DNA of 51,154 bases from an uncultured Clostridia bacterium (GTDB lineage Bacteria; Bacillota; Clostridia; Christensenellales; Aristaeellaceae): NCBI GenBank assembly GCA_946407745.1, contig CAMJPQ010000019.1, forward strand, positions 1-51,154. The letters run 5' to 3'. The notes below the pieces were generated by a model. The model did no database searches. It saw only the letters and a list, made by a program, of their open reading frames with translations, and was not told where the DNA came from. Below, piece by piece: positions 41,633 through 49,579 of the stretch; position 1 is the first letter of the stretch, and each line of letters opens with the position of its first letter. Position numbers and translations under genes: made by a program.

Positions 41633-42601
41633 TCAGGCCTTCGTTTCCGGCGCTTTGAATGCCTTCTGGCACAGCTTCAGCACCAGCGGGAACAGCGCAA
41701 TGAAATAGAAAGCGTAGATGATGGAGAATACCAGCTTTCCCCAGTGGGAGCCCAGCCAGCCGGTGATGACAGGGCTGAGGTAGGTCTTCAGCAGCACCAT
41801 GGGAATGAGGCCGAGCAGGCAGATGACGGCGCCCTTCCATCCGTTCTTCAGGGGCTTAAAGCGGATCCATTTCTTCTCGACAAAGCGGGCAATGATGAAG
41901 CCGATGACCTTGCCGATATCGCCATAGCCGTCGTTCATCATTTTCTGCGGATCGACGATCAGCTTGCCCTCTTCGTTCAGCTCCATGGGATAGGACTTGA
42001 AGGTGATGTACACGATGCCGACCCAGCAGATGATGAAGCCGCCCAGCAGCACCCAGTCCTCCTTTTCGGGGTGGAGGGTCAGCCAGTCAAACAGCCTGGC
42101 TGTCACAATCAGGCTGAGCACGGAGATGGAGATCGCCACAAACACATCCTGCGGGGTGTGCACGCCCAGGTAGTTTCTGGAAAAGCCGGTCAGCAGCGCG
42201 TAGGCGACAAAAATGAAGGAGAGCCAGCGTGTTTTCTTGTTCTCCCAGGTGTTCACCGCCATGCCGCCGGACAGTGGGGCCGCGGTGGTGGTGTGGCCGC
42301 TGGGGAACGAATACCCTGTGGCTGTGGTGATGGAGTCACCTGCGGGAAGGATGCGGCTGTCCCGGATCCAGGGGCGGTAAATGCAGGCTGTGAGCTTGAT
42401 CAGCGGTGTCAGCAGCATGCAGAAATAATAGGAGACAAGGGCGTAGAGACCCTTGCGCTTATCCCAGAACCAGTAAAGGAAAACGGGGATAAAAATCAGA
42501 TAGGTTGTGGCAAACATGGACACAAATTCCATAAAGGGCGTCCACGCGTCCTGCAGCCCGTTTCTGAAACCCTGCAGAGTGAGCAGATACTGAATATCCA
42601 T
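41633..42601 (-). CDS. PAP2-family membrane phosphatase
   Basis: The family includes undecaprenyl-pyrophosphate phosphatase BcrC, lipid phosphatases and related enzymes. The 322-residue protein has about 7 hydrophobic segments. The three catalytic motifs are complete: KLTACIYRP (K-x6-RP), PSGHTTTA and SRNYLGVHTPQDV (S-R-x5-H-x3-D). The active site should face outside. ATG 42601 has GGAAGGAG upstream. It is a single-gene unit. The C-terminal ~110 residues add a further helix block with a charged loop (PMELNEEGKLIVDPQKMM). Substrate not determinable. Confidence 0.88.
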   Translation of the reverse strand: MDIQYLLTLQGFRNGLQDAWTPFMEFVSMFATTYLIFIPVFLYWFWDKRKGLYALVSYYFCMLLTPLIKLTACIYRPWIRDSRILPAGDSITTATGYSFPSGHTTTAAPLSGGMAVNTWENKKTRWLSFIFVAYALLTGFSRNYLGVHTPQDVFVAISISVLSLIVTARLFDWLTLHPEKEDWVLLGGFIICWVGIVYITFKSYPMELNEEGKLIVDPQKMMNDGYGDIGKVIGFIIARFVEKKWIRFKPLKNGWKGAVICLLGLIPMVLLKTYLSPVITGWLGSHWGKLVFSIIYAFYFIALFPLVLKLCQKAFKAPETKA

Positions 42602-42727
42602 ATCGGCTCCTTCCGGCAGGCTGCCAGCCCTGCCGCACTTGATGGTATTGGATGCCGCCATAACAGACTGCCGCGGTTTGTGTATTCTATCACGGATTTG
42701 AGCTTGTGCAAATTTCTTCGGCGCAAT

Positions 42728-43192
42728 TCACACCGGACGGCCCTGAGCTTCCCGGCCGTCGCTTTGCCACACGAATAAGCCGCAGGCGGTGCCGAGCGGC
42801 GCAAGCAAGGACAGCAGCGCTTCTGACGGATGATAGACGGAGGCGCAGAGGTCCCCACTGATCAAATGAATCAGGCTTTGCCCGTTATCAAGAAGAATCA
42901 TCACCGTGCTTTCGGTGTCGCTGATCATTTCCGCCAGCTCGTCAGGTGCGGGATGGTCTACGGCCTGCTGCCGGCTGTCAATCACCCGGAAGCTGAAATA
43001 GCAGTTGAGCTTCAGCAGTATCTCCGCCATGCGCCGGCGGAAATCAGCCATCCGGGGCGGCCTGCGGAAGTACGCCTCCACGGCGAAAAACTGTCCGCCG
43101 CTGTCCGCGGGCACCCGGGCGGGCAGAAAGTCAATGACCCAGCAGGGCTGCAGAAGCAGCCGCTCAATCGTTTCCTCATCCTGTGAGTTCAT
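42728..43192 (-). CDS. Small protein of unknown function
   Basis: The protein has 154 residues from ATG 43192 (MNSQDEETIERL). No signal peptide, no membrane helix. It is an alpha/beta mix: WVIDFLPARVP, then FFAVEAYF, and later STVMILLDNGQSLIHLISGDLCASVY. Not recognised. The start is weakly supported, with GGGAGTG 14 nt upstream. It lies 15 bp after the membrane protein gene in the same direction, so the two are probably co-transcribed. The strand and frame are supported by absence of stops over 465 nt and typical codon use. Confidence 0.65.
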   Translation of the reverse strand: MNSQDEETIERLLLQPCWVIDFLPARVPADSGGQFFAVEAYFRRPPRMADFRRRMAEILLKLNCYFSFRVIDSRQQAVDHPAPDELAEMISDTESTVMILLDNGQSLIHLISGDLCASVYHPSEALLSLLAPLGTACGLFVWQSDGREAQGRPV

Positions 43193-43206
43193 ACGGCTGG
43201 TCGGTT

Positions 43207-43599
43207 TCACTCCCATCTTTTGTTCAATTCCTTCTCCACCCTGTTCAGCGTATCGAAAAAACGCTGCGTGGCGACTGCGGGACCGAAAAGGAGCAGCCCG
43301 AAGGTGTTCCAGCCGAACATGTGCCACCAGGAGGTGTAGGGGCCGGGGAGGCCGAGGGCGATGGCTTTTGCCTTCAGTTCCTCCGCGATGCGCGCCATCC
43401 ATACCAGCGGGTAAATGAACAGCGTCGGTATTCCCTTCAGGTAGGCGGCCCAGTATCGCTCGGTCCGCCGGGAGAGTATCTCATCCAGCTCATCCTGCAG
43501 GCCGCCCAGAGGCATATAGAGCAGGAAGAACAGGCCGGCGGTGAAAAAGTCGATGAACCCCAGCAGGAAGCCGGGACGGTTTGTGTGTTTGTATTTCAT
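43207..43599 (-). CDS. Small integral membrane protein of unknown function
   Basis: The protein has 130 residues with three hydrophobic segments: FLLGFIDFFTAGLFFLLYMPL, YLKGIPTLFIYPLVWMA and WWHMFGWNTFGLLLFGPAV. The first ends in a conserved-looking PLGGLQDELDEIL, and the C-terminus is charged (FFDTLNRVEKELNKR). It resembles small DUF4234-like proteins, but I am not sure. It lies between the glutaredoxin-like gene and the 154-residue unknown, all in one direction with gaps of 15 to 28 nt. Confidence 0.65.
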   Translation of the reverse strand: MKYKHTNRPGFLLGFIDFFTAGLFFLLYMPLGGLQDELDEILSRRTERYWAAYLKGIPTLFIYPLVWMARIAEELKAKAIALGLPGPYTSWWHMFGWNTFGLLLFGPAVATQRFFDTLNRVEKELNKRWE

Positions 43600-43627
43600 G
43601 GCTGTGCATTCATGGAAAGCTGCGGTG

Positions 43628-43939
43628 TCAGCATCCCTTTCGTCCGCTTTTGTGATCCTCCAGCGAACAGGCGGCGGGGGAGCCGTATTCGATCAGCCCC
43701 GCGTCCGCGGGGTCGATGGAGATGCTGCCGTCCTCAAACACAAAGGCGGGTACGCCGACATCCCCGATTTCCTTGCAGCGGTCGAAGACGGGGCTTGTGT
43801 CCCGAAGGCGCATAAAGGCGCTCAAATTGCGGATGTTCTCACCGATGTTGATGTACTGAAACTCACTTTCACGCCCGGTGATCTGCTCATGCACATAGTC
43901 GCAGTAAGGGCAGGTGGGCATACCGTAGATTTTGATCAT
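43628..43939 (-). CDS. Glutaredoxin-like protein
   Basis: The protein has 103 residues with GMPTCPYCDYVHEQI at the start. The CPYC motif (about 10-13) is the canonical glutaredoxin active site. VGVPAFVFEDG has the cis-Pro motif seen in thioredoxin folds. The C-terminus carries two extra Cys residues (AACSLEDHKSGRKGC). It probably reduces disulfides or delivers Fe-S clusters in the cytoplasm. ATG 43939 follows AAGGAG. It heads the three-gene group. Confidence 0.87.
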   Translation of the reverse strand: MIKIYGMPTCPYCDYVHEQITGRESEFQYINIGENIRNLSAFMRLRDTSPVFDRCKEIGDVGVPAFVFEDGSISIDPADAGLIEYGSPAACSLEDHKSGRKGC

Positions 43940-44694
43940 TTTTATCAGACTCCTTCGAATACGGTTTTTACACTACTGGTCAATGCCGTGTGCTGCATGA
44001 GCGCAATGGGCGGCCGGTTTTTTGGCGGCGGGCCAAAAACCTGCAGGAAGCGGATGGCGCAGAAGGCGCCGTCACCTGTAGCCACTGAATCGCGCGCTGC
44101 TGCCTTAATGGCAGAGGAAGTGATTGCTTCGGATATTGACAGTACAAATATATCCGAAAACCATCATGTCCGCAAGAGGCATAATCAAAAAGGCGGATTC
44201 TTTAAGGTAACACTGCTGCACAAAAGGCATTGCCGGATGTGCCGCTGAGCTGTAGCGGTGCTGCACTACACAATCTGTTGGATTAAAGACATCTGATTGA
44301 TTATTGGTTTTATTGCCATTGATAACAAAAAAGCAGCAGGCACTCCGAAGAAAGCCTGCTGCTCCAAGACATACAGGATAATTCAGCGCTTTTAAAACAA
44401 GACTTGGATTATTTCCACTCTACGCAATCTAACGCCTTTGGCTTGATTTCTGTTTCTCCTGTTCGTTCAAGTGATTCTGATTTCACAGATTATTTGTATT
44501 CTCCATGCTCTGCAGCCTTGCTTTATCATTTCATTATCAGGGTGATAAAGAGGCTGTTTTGCTGTGGACTGTGGGGACTGTTCTCCGAAGCTCATGATAC
44601 AATGCTTCTGCTCATTCAGCAAAAGCCTGATACTTGCAGGAGCGCATTTTGCGGCACCTCACCGCCTTCTGCCTTTCCCCAGTGTGTCAGTCCG
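43940..44694. other. Long AT-rich intergenic region without a recognised gene
   Basis: About 750 bp, of which 44120-44650 is AT-rich. No long frame with a ribosome site fits. Within it CTGCTGCAC (about 44213) and GTGCTGCAC (about 44261) recur around a small hairpin (CGCTGAGCTGTAGCG). A minus-strand terminator at 44327-44362 implies a short minus-strand transcript starting somewhere in 44400-44680. A 43-codon minus-strand frame ends near 44470, but has no homology I know. This may be residue of an inserted element or a small RNA locus. Confidence 0.45.
44327..44362 (-). terminator. Minus-strand terminator in the long intergenic region
   Basis: GCAGCAGGC (44333-44341) pairs with GCCTGCTGC (44354-44362). 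On the minus strand six T residues (A run 44327-44332) follow. No protein gene on the minus strand ends near it, except the FMN-binding gene that stops at 44695, 330 nt away. Confidence 0.8.
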
Positions 44695-46779
44695 TCATTC
44701 TTCCTGCTTCACCCAGCTGATGGACCCGTCGTCCGCTGTCAGCGTCAGAACCGTCTGCCCGGCCTCATTGACCGTTATGGTATAGGGAGCCGCCTCGGCT
44801 TCGGCGTCCAGATTGCTGTAGGCCACATAGAGGCCAATGCCGTCGCCCTTCTCGCCGTTGTCTACCGCATAGGCTTCAAAATCGGCGGTCTGCGCGCCAT
44901 TCATCATGGTGATGCCGTGGCCGGCTTCGTCAATCGCCATGCGCAGGTCGATGGCGGCGTAGTCCTCCCCGTAGGCGGAGAGATCGGCCTTCCAGCTGCC
45001 CACGAAGCCCAGGTCATTGATCTGGCTCAGCGCTGCGTCCGCATGAGAGGAGTAGTCCATGTTTTCCAGGCAGAACAGGGCAATCACCTTTTCGATGGTC
45101 TCCGCATCGGCGTTTGCGTCGATGCCCGCCGCCAGCCAGTAGGCATAGGGGCCCACCATGTAGCCTTTCAGGGCTTCCAGGTCGCTGCCGTAGCGGAATT
45201 CCAGATGCCAGGTGGTGTCCATCGTGTCTTCCCTCATCATGAAGTAATTGAACTCACCCGCTTCATCGGTGCTCTTGTAGACGTCCACCGGGAAGGCCAT
45301 GGAGATCTCAGCACCCTGGTACACCATGGTTTCGCCTTCACCGATGCTGTACTTGCCCAGATATTCATAGGCATGAGTCTCTTCAGCGCCGTCGGTTTTC
45401 AGGATCATGACCGTGTTATCCTTGAAGGTCAGGCTCTGTGCCCCGTTGATGAAATGGCAGTCGAAGGCGTAGCCGCCATCCGCAAAGGCGGAGATGGCCT
45501 CTTCACCGTGAAGGCTGCTGGTCACGGAGCCCTGCAGGGCAGCCGCCATCGCGGGAGCGGCTTCTTCGCCCATGACCGCGCCGATATAATCCTGCCAGAG
45601 TGGGTTCAATTCATCTGTCACGATGGTATCGAACAGGCTGACGTAGGTGGTGCCGTTCTCCCCAGCGATGTCAGGCCAAACGCCCAGCCTGGCATAGGGG
45701 AAGACCAGCTCGGGGTAGCCGAAGGCAGCCACCGTCACGGTGTACTGCTTTCCAGCCTCGAACAGCGGGCTTTCGCTGCCGTTGCGGGCCTTGACAATGC
45801 CCTCGGCGTTCAGCACGCCGTTTTCATCCAGGGCGATGAAATTGCCCACGGTACCGTGATGGCCGACGATTTCCTGCTCGGTGGCTTTTTCTGCTCCCTC
45901 GGCCAGGATCTGGACATGCTGGATGTTCTGCAGGTAATCCGCCATGGAGCCGGAAGCCAGCGCGATGCCCTTTCCGTCAAAGGTGATATCCCCGGCAGCC
46001 AGTCCGCTGTCGATGATGAAGTACGGTGCCTCAGCCGCGGCGGGGCCACCCTCAAAGGAGGGAGAACGGTATTTGCCGCTGGCGTCCACCACGTTCACAT
46101 AGTAGTATCCGGCCTTCAGCGCCTCCGGTTCCGCGAAGGTGATGGTCACCTTGCCGTCGGCGATGGCAACCGTATAGCTGTCCGCCGGGACAATCTCCTC
46201 GTTGCGGACGCCCCAGCGGATGTCCAGCACCTGCAGATCAAAATCCTCCGGCAGGGCATTGCGAAGAATCACGGTGCCTCCGTTCACGGACTCCACCGGC
46301 AGGGCGCAGCCCTCCACGGGCAGGAAGGTCTTGCCAGACTTCCCCTCCAGGGCATTGACGACGGCCTCCTGCGCTGCCGCGCTGACCATGGTCGCGCCGG
46401 AAATGGCATCCGTGCCGCCGGAGGTCATGTCCATCGCACGGACCTCTTCCAGGGTTTTGCCGACGAATTTGTCCAGCAGGCCGCCGTTCACGGCAGCGTC
46501 GAAGTAGGGCTTGTTCTTGTTGGCCCAGAAGTCCTCGTTGCCCTCCTGCACAGAGCCGGCCGCGCCGGTGCCGTTGTCCGTCACGGCGGTGATGACGCCG
46601 CTGTCATCCACCGTAACGGCCAGCTTCACATTGTAAAACGGGGGATGAATGAAAGGGGCGGTGGAGGGGTACTTCCGCTGATCCACATTCGCGTCGCCCT
46701 CCAGCGTCTGAACCGCCAGCGCCGCGCAGGCGGACAGTGCCAGGCACAGGGCCAGTACTGCAACCAAAAGCTTTTTCAT
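44695..46779 (-). CDS. FMN-binding lipoprotein with ZinT-like C-terminal part
   Basis: The protein has 694 residues. The signal sequence ends LALSAC (lipobox, Cys18), although AALA after it would also allow SPase I cleavage. Residues ~30-145 are an FMN_bind domain with GGTDAISGATMVS (Thr130 is the residue that carries covalent FMN in RnfG/NqrC-type proteins). The region from ~390 resembles ZinT/YodA-like domains (LNPLWQDYI, then FNYFMMREDTMDTTWHLEFRYGSDLEALKGY read in parts), but the usual metal-binding His residues are sparse. It should act on the outer membrane face, moving electrons. It is the last gene of the DUF3793-flavodoxin operon. Confidence 0.8.
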   Translation of the reverse strand: MKKLLVAVLALCLALSACAALAVQTLEGDANVDQRKYPSTAPFIHPPFYNVKLAVTVDDSGVITAVTDNGTGAAGSVQEGNEDFWANKNKPYFDAAVNGGLLDKFVGKTLEEVRAMDMTSGGTDAISGATMVSAAAQEAVVNALEGKSGKTFLPVEGCALPVESVNGGTVILRNALPEDFDLQVLDIRWGVRNEEIVPADSYTVAIADGKVTITFAEPEALKAGYYYVNVVDASGKYRSPSFEGGPAAAEAPYFIIDSGLAAGDITFDGKGIALASGSMADYLQNIQHVQILAEGAEKATEQEIVGHHGTVGNFIALDENGVLNAEGIVKARNGSESPLFEAGKQYTVTVAAFGYPELVFPYARLGVWPDIAGENGTTYVSLFDTIVTDELNPLWQDYIGAVMGEEAAPAMAAALQGSVTSSLHGEEAISAFADGGYAFDCHFINGAQSLTFKDNTVMILKTDGAEETHAYEYLGKYSIGEGETMVYQGAEISMAFPVDVYKSTDEAGEFNYFMMREDTMDTTWHLEFRYGSDLEALKGYMVGPYAYWLAAGIDANADAETIEKVIALFCLENMDYSSHADAALSQINDLGFVGSWKADLSAYGEDYAAIDLRMAIDEAGHGITMMNGAQTADFEAYAVDNGEKGDGIGLYVAYSNLDAEAEAAPYTITVNEAGQTVLTLTADDGSISWVKQEE

Positions 46780-46845
46780 GTTCTTGTCCTCCTGTTTATC
46801 CTTTTTCGCATCGTGTCAGCAGGGGTTCCGCGCCTGCAGGCGCGG

Positions 46846-46872
46846 GCAAAGGGCTTTGCGATCGCCCTTTGC
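46846..46872 (-). other. Intercistronic hairpin between flavodoxin and FMN-binding genes
   Basis: GCAAAGGGC (46846-46854) pairs with GCCCTTTGC (46864-46872). No T run on the minus strand. A GCCTGCAGGC palindrome lies beside it at about 46832-46841. It may stabilise or attenuate the polycistronic RNA. Confidence 0.5.
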
Positions 46873-46900
46873 AACCTTCGCCATCCTCATGGGATGGTTT

Positions 46901-47320
46901 TTATTTCGCCAATGCTTCGCCAAGCGCCCTGCAGGCTGCCAGCGCGTCATCATCCGGGGCCTCATTGGCGGTTACGCTCGCCGCGGCCAGCGCGATGCCC
47001 TTCTCTGCGCAGCGCGCCTCCCAGGTGCGCATCCACTCACCGTCACCCCAGCCGTAGGAGCCGAACAGGCCGACCTTTTTCCCGGGCAGCGCAGGTTCGA
47101 TGCCCTCCAGCATTGGCAGGAATTCCGAGTCCTCCAGCTCCTCCGCGCCCATGGCCGGGCAGCCCAGCGCCACCGCGTCATAGGCGGAAATGTCACTCAC
47201 CTCCTCGCAGGTCAGCAGGCTCACATCCGTGCCGGCCTCCTTTGCCCCCGCGGCAATGGCCTCCGCCATGGCCTGGGTGTTGCCCGTTCCGCTCCAGTAG
47301 ATGACTGCCAGTTTGTTCAT
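46901..47320 (-). CDS. Flavodoxin
   Basis: The protein has 139 residues, short-chain type. The FMN phosphate loop is YWSGTGNTQAMA (about 8-19). The isoalloxazine loops are LGCPAMGAEELEDSEF (50s loop) and GSYGWGDGEWM (90s loop). Flavodoxins carry one electron in place of ferredoxin, especially when iron is scarce. It overlaps the DUF3793 gene by 4 bp (ATGA). Neighbouring FMN-binding lipoprotein and the operon palindrome suggest an iron- or redox-dependent setting. Confidence 0.93.
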   Translation of the reverse strand: MNKLAVIYWSGTGNTQAMAEAIAAGAKEAGTDVSLLTCEEVSDISAYDAVALGCPAMGAEELEDSEFLPMLEGIEPALPGKKVGLFGSYGWGDGEWMRTWEARCAEKGIALAAASVTANEAPDDDALAACRALGEALAK

Positions 47321-47913
47321 GCTGTCTCCTTCCTTTCATGGGAGATTGTTTTGTATGAAAACTGCCGCGGCTGAATTGTCAGCCTGGACAGGCTCCATCC
47401 TTCACGGCTGCGCTGCAGATAAGCGTTTGTGCAATGCCTGCAGAGGGCAAAATACCGCTGCGCTTCCTCCTCGTCGCTCTCGAATACCTTCCAGAGGCCG
47501 GTGCATTTGCAGGCCTTTTGCTCCATAAAGCCACGCACGTTCACCGGTGGATAGCCGAGGAACAGGCCGATCTCATGGGGAAAGGTCTCGCACTCCCTCA
47601 GCCTGCGAATCAGGTGGGCGATCCGCTGAATCGGCTTGCCCTCCGGATAACCGTTTTCCCGCAAAATCGCATCAGCCAGCGGATCGCGCAGATCTGCCTC
47701 CAGCATGTCGATGCGGCAGAGATAGATCAGCGCCTTGCCGTCCCCATACCGGAGCGGCAGGGCTGTGACGCCTTTCCGGAGCAAACAGCGATTGATTGCC
47801 TTGAGACTCTCCGTCATCTCCTGCCGACTCTCAAAGGCACAGTTGAACAGGCTGCCTGTCTTGATGGCCGCCAGGGTCGGGGCGCAGCAGCGGATGACCG
47901 TTTCTTCTGACAT
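47317..47913 (-). CDS. DUF3793 family protein
   Basis: The protein has 198 residues. Opening SEETVIRCCAPTLAAIKTGSLFNC, then LPLRYGDGKALIYLCRI, ENGYP, HEIGLFLGYPPVNVRGFM, and CTGLWKVF followed by CRHC. These match the DUF3793 pattern I know from Clostridia. Function unknown; the family often sits with flavodoxin or iron-related genes, and its Cys residues could bind a metal. Start ATG 47913 with GGGGGG nearby is preferred over a longer frame starting at 47976, which would run across the operator. Confidence 0.8.
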   Translation of the reverse strand: MSEETVIRCCAPTLAAIKTGSLFNCAFESRQEMTESLKAINRCLLRKGVTALPLRYGDGKALIYLCRIDMLEADLRDPLADAILRENGYPEGKPIQRIAHLIRRLRECETFPHEIGLFLGYPPVNVRGFMEQKACKCTGLWKVFESDEEEAQRYFALCRHCTNAYLQRSREGWSLSRLTIQPRQFSYKTISHERKETA

Positions 47914-47923
47914 GGAACCCCCC

Positions 47924-47947
47924 ACTATAATGTTAGCGTGTGCTAAC
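47924..47947 (-). promoter_or_regulatory. Promoter and palindromic operator of the DUF3793-flavodoxin operon
   Basis: GTTAGC-GTGT-GCTAAC (47932-47947) is a perfect 6+6 inverted repeat. TATAGT (47924-47929, minus strand) is a plausible -10 box touching it, so a bound protein would cover the promoter. No good -35 is seen. The half-site TTAGC resembles DtxR/IdeR-type boxes (TTAGGTTAG/CTAACCTAA) more than the Fur box. Iron control of flavodoxin genes is established in other bacteria, so I infer a metal-dependent repressor. Confidence 0.6.
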
Positions 47948-48129
47948 TTGTTGAGGAAATAAATGCCGCTCATCATGGAACAAGTCAGGTACGAGCGGCC
48001 CGGAAACTGTGCCTTTCAGTCTTTCATAAAACAGAACAGTTTTTTTCTCATTCGCTTTCTCTGTCACTGTGAGCGGCGTTGATGCAGGCCTCGCGCATGC
48101 CGCAGGCCATGCCATCTACGGAAACATGT
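47948..48129. other. Intergenic region before the DUF3793 operon, no gene seen
   Basis: A weak AAACTGT/ACAGTTT pair (about 48001-48046), followed by TTTT on the plus strand, is the only structure. The 60-codon minus-strand frame here has no ribosome site and I do not annotate it. Confidence 0.4.
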
Positions 48130-48759
48130 TCATTTCGCTTTCTTCTGACCTATGACGGTATAGATCATCCCCCGGATCTGCCGGGATTCCGCCACGGTGA
48201 AGCCGGCCTGCTCCATCATCCGTGCGATGCCGTGCCGATTGGTCGTATGGCAGTCGCCGCTGCGGGCCAGCCGGAACAGGATGTGATTGTCAATCCAGCC
48301 GCCGACGCCGCCGATCCCGGTATCCGAAAGGATATACAGTCCGCCCGGCTTCAGCACGCGCAGCGCCTCCGCCATGGCTTTGTCGGGATAGGGATAGTGG
48401 TGAAAGCTCTGGGAGCAGGTGACGATGTCAAAGCAGCCATCCGGGAAGGGCAGCCTGTCCGCCGAGCCGACGAGGAACTCCGTGCTTTTGATCCGCTTGC
48501 TCTCCGCCATGCGGACCATCTCGGGAGAAAGATCCAGGCCCGCGTACCGCGCCGGGCGCTGCTTTGCCAGTAGATCGATCAGGAACCCTGTGCCGCAGCC
48601 CACGTCCAGCAGTGCTTCATAGGGGATATCCCTGAGCTGCGCCGCGATGTCCCGGCAGCTGATCTTACCCTCCCGTGAGTAATAGACCGTATCCCGGGCG
48701 TCGTATTCCGCCGCCTGACGGTCAAAATGCTTCCGGGAGAGTGCCTCGTAGTCCTTCAT
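48130..48759 (-). CDS. SAM-dependent methyltransferase (class I)
   Basis: The protein has 209 residues. Motif I is LLDVGCGTGFLIDLLA (about 50-65), then the acidic loop GLDLSPEMV, GSADRLPFPDGCFDIVTCSQSFHHY and EALRVLKPGGLYIL. This is the UbiE/Methyltransf_11 type. The last residues GQKKAK are basic. ATG 48759 follows GGGAGA. It lies 38 nt after the second methyltransferase gene in the same direction. Substrate unknown; ArsM-like proteins have extra conserved Cys that are not seen here. Confidence 0.88.
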   Translation of the reverse strand: MKDYEALSRKHFDRQAAEYDARDTVYYSREGKISCRDIAAQLRDIPYEALLDVGCGTGFLIDLLAKQRPARYAGLDLSPEMVRMAESKRIKSTEFLVGSADRLPFPDGCFDIVTCSQSFHHYPYPDKAMAEALRVLKPGGLYILSDTGIGGVGGWIDNHILFRLARSGDCHTTNRHGIARMMEQAGFTVAESRQIRGMIYTVIGQKKAK

Positions 48760-48797
48760 TGGTGATTTCTCCCTTTTCCTGCCGTCGCGCCGGCAGA

Positions 48798-49478
48798 TCA
48801 TTTGACGCAGCAGAAGACGCCGATTCCCTCGACGCGCGAGACGTCAGCGGCCCGATACAGCTCCTTCAGCCTTTGCCGAAGGCTCTCTTCTGTCTCATAG
48901 GGCGGTGTGAACCATCCCTTCGGCTGATACAGGTGCCGGATGAACCAGTCTGTCCGGCGGCAGCCATCCTGCACATAGAAGCAGCCGCAGAAGGTGCCGC
49001 CCGGTTTCAGGACACGGTACGTTTCCCTGAACGCCGCCTCCTTGTCTGGGAAGGCGTGAAATCCATTGAGGGAGAGCACGACATCAAACGTCCCGCCCTC
49101 AAAGGGCAGCGCGCCGACATCCCCCTGCCGGAAGCGGACGTTGCTCAGGCGCAGGGCTTTCGCCTTTGCCTGGGCCGCTGCCATCATGTCCGGCGAGTAA
49201 TCCAGGCAGGTGATGTCCGCCATGGGGAGCCCCTGATAGACCGGCATGGTCAGCACGCCTGTGCCCACGGGCACCTCCAGCAGCCTGCCGGAAAAACCTT
49301 CCGGAATGCCGGACAGCGCCTGCTCCAGGTATTTCAGGTTCTTTTCCCTTCCCATGTTCCACACGGCCCCACAGATGATCCTGCCGGGGATTGTGGAGCA
49401 GGTGATCATGCCGTCGTAGAAGCTGGCGTTGGAGCCGGCCAGCCTGTAGGCGCTTTTGATCTGATCCTTTCTGTTCAT
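48798..49478 (-). CDS. SAM-dependent methyltransferase (class I)
   Basis: The protein has 226 residues. LLEVPVGTGVLTMPV is a variant motif I (EVPVGTG in place of the usual DxGCGTG). CLDYSPDMMAAAQAKAKAL, then GDVGALPFEGGTFDVVLSLNGFHAFPDKEAA and ETYRVLKPGGTF complete a UbiE/Methyltransf_11 fold. The C-terminus has several Cys (CGCFYVQDGC, FCCVK). Start ATG 49478 follows AAGGAG; a longer frame is unlikely. The partner gene at 48130 is related only in fold. Probable substrates are small molecules. Confidence 0.88.
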   Translation of the reverse strand: MNRKDQIKSAYRLAGSNASFYDGMITCSTIPGRIICGAVWNMGREKNLKYLEQALSGIPEGFSGRLLEVPVGTGVLTMPVYQGLPMADITCLDYSPDMMAAAQAKAKALRLSNVRFRQGDVGALPFEGGTFDVVLSLNGFHAFPDKEAAFRETYRVLKPGGTFCGCFYVQDGCRRTDWFIRHLYQPKGWFTPPYETEESLRQRLKELYRAADVSRVEGIGVFCCVK

Positions 49479-49579
49479 CGGCCGCAACTCCTTACAGTGC
49501 TGTGAGTGGCTGCGCTCAGGCAAAACAGGGCGCAAACAAATCCGACTGAAGCAAGCCTTTATGCTTCCCTCTGGGATGC

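Noticed and set aside
44404-47304. Long plus-strand frame (966 codons) opposite the FMN-binding and flavodoxin genes
   Set aside because: The minus strand carries recognisable genes with signal peptide and cofactor motifs; the opposite frame has no coherent domain.
47933-48115. Small minus-strand gene of 60 codons
   Set aside because: No ribosome binding site, no homology I recognise, and it would overlap the operator palindrome of the DUF3793 operon.
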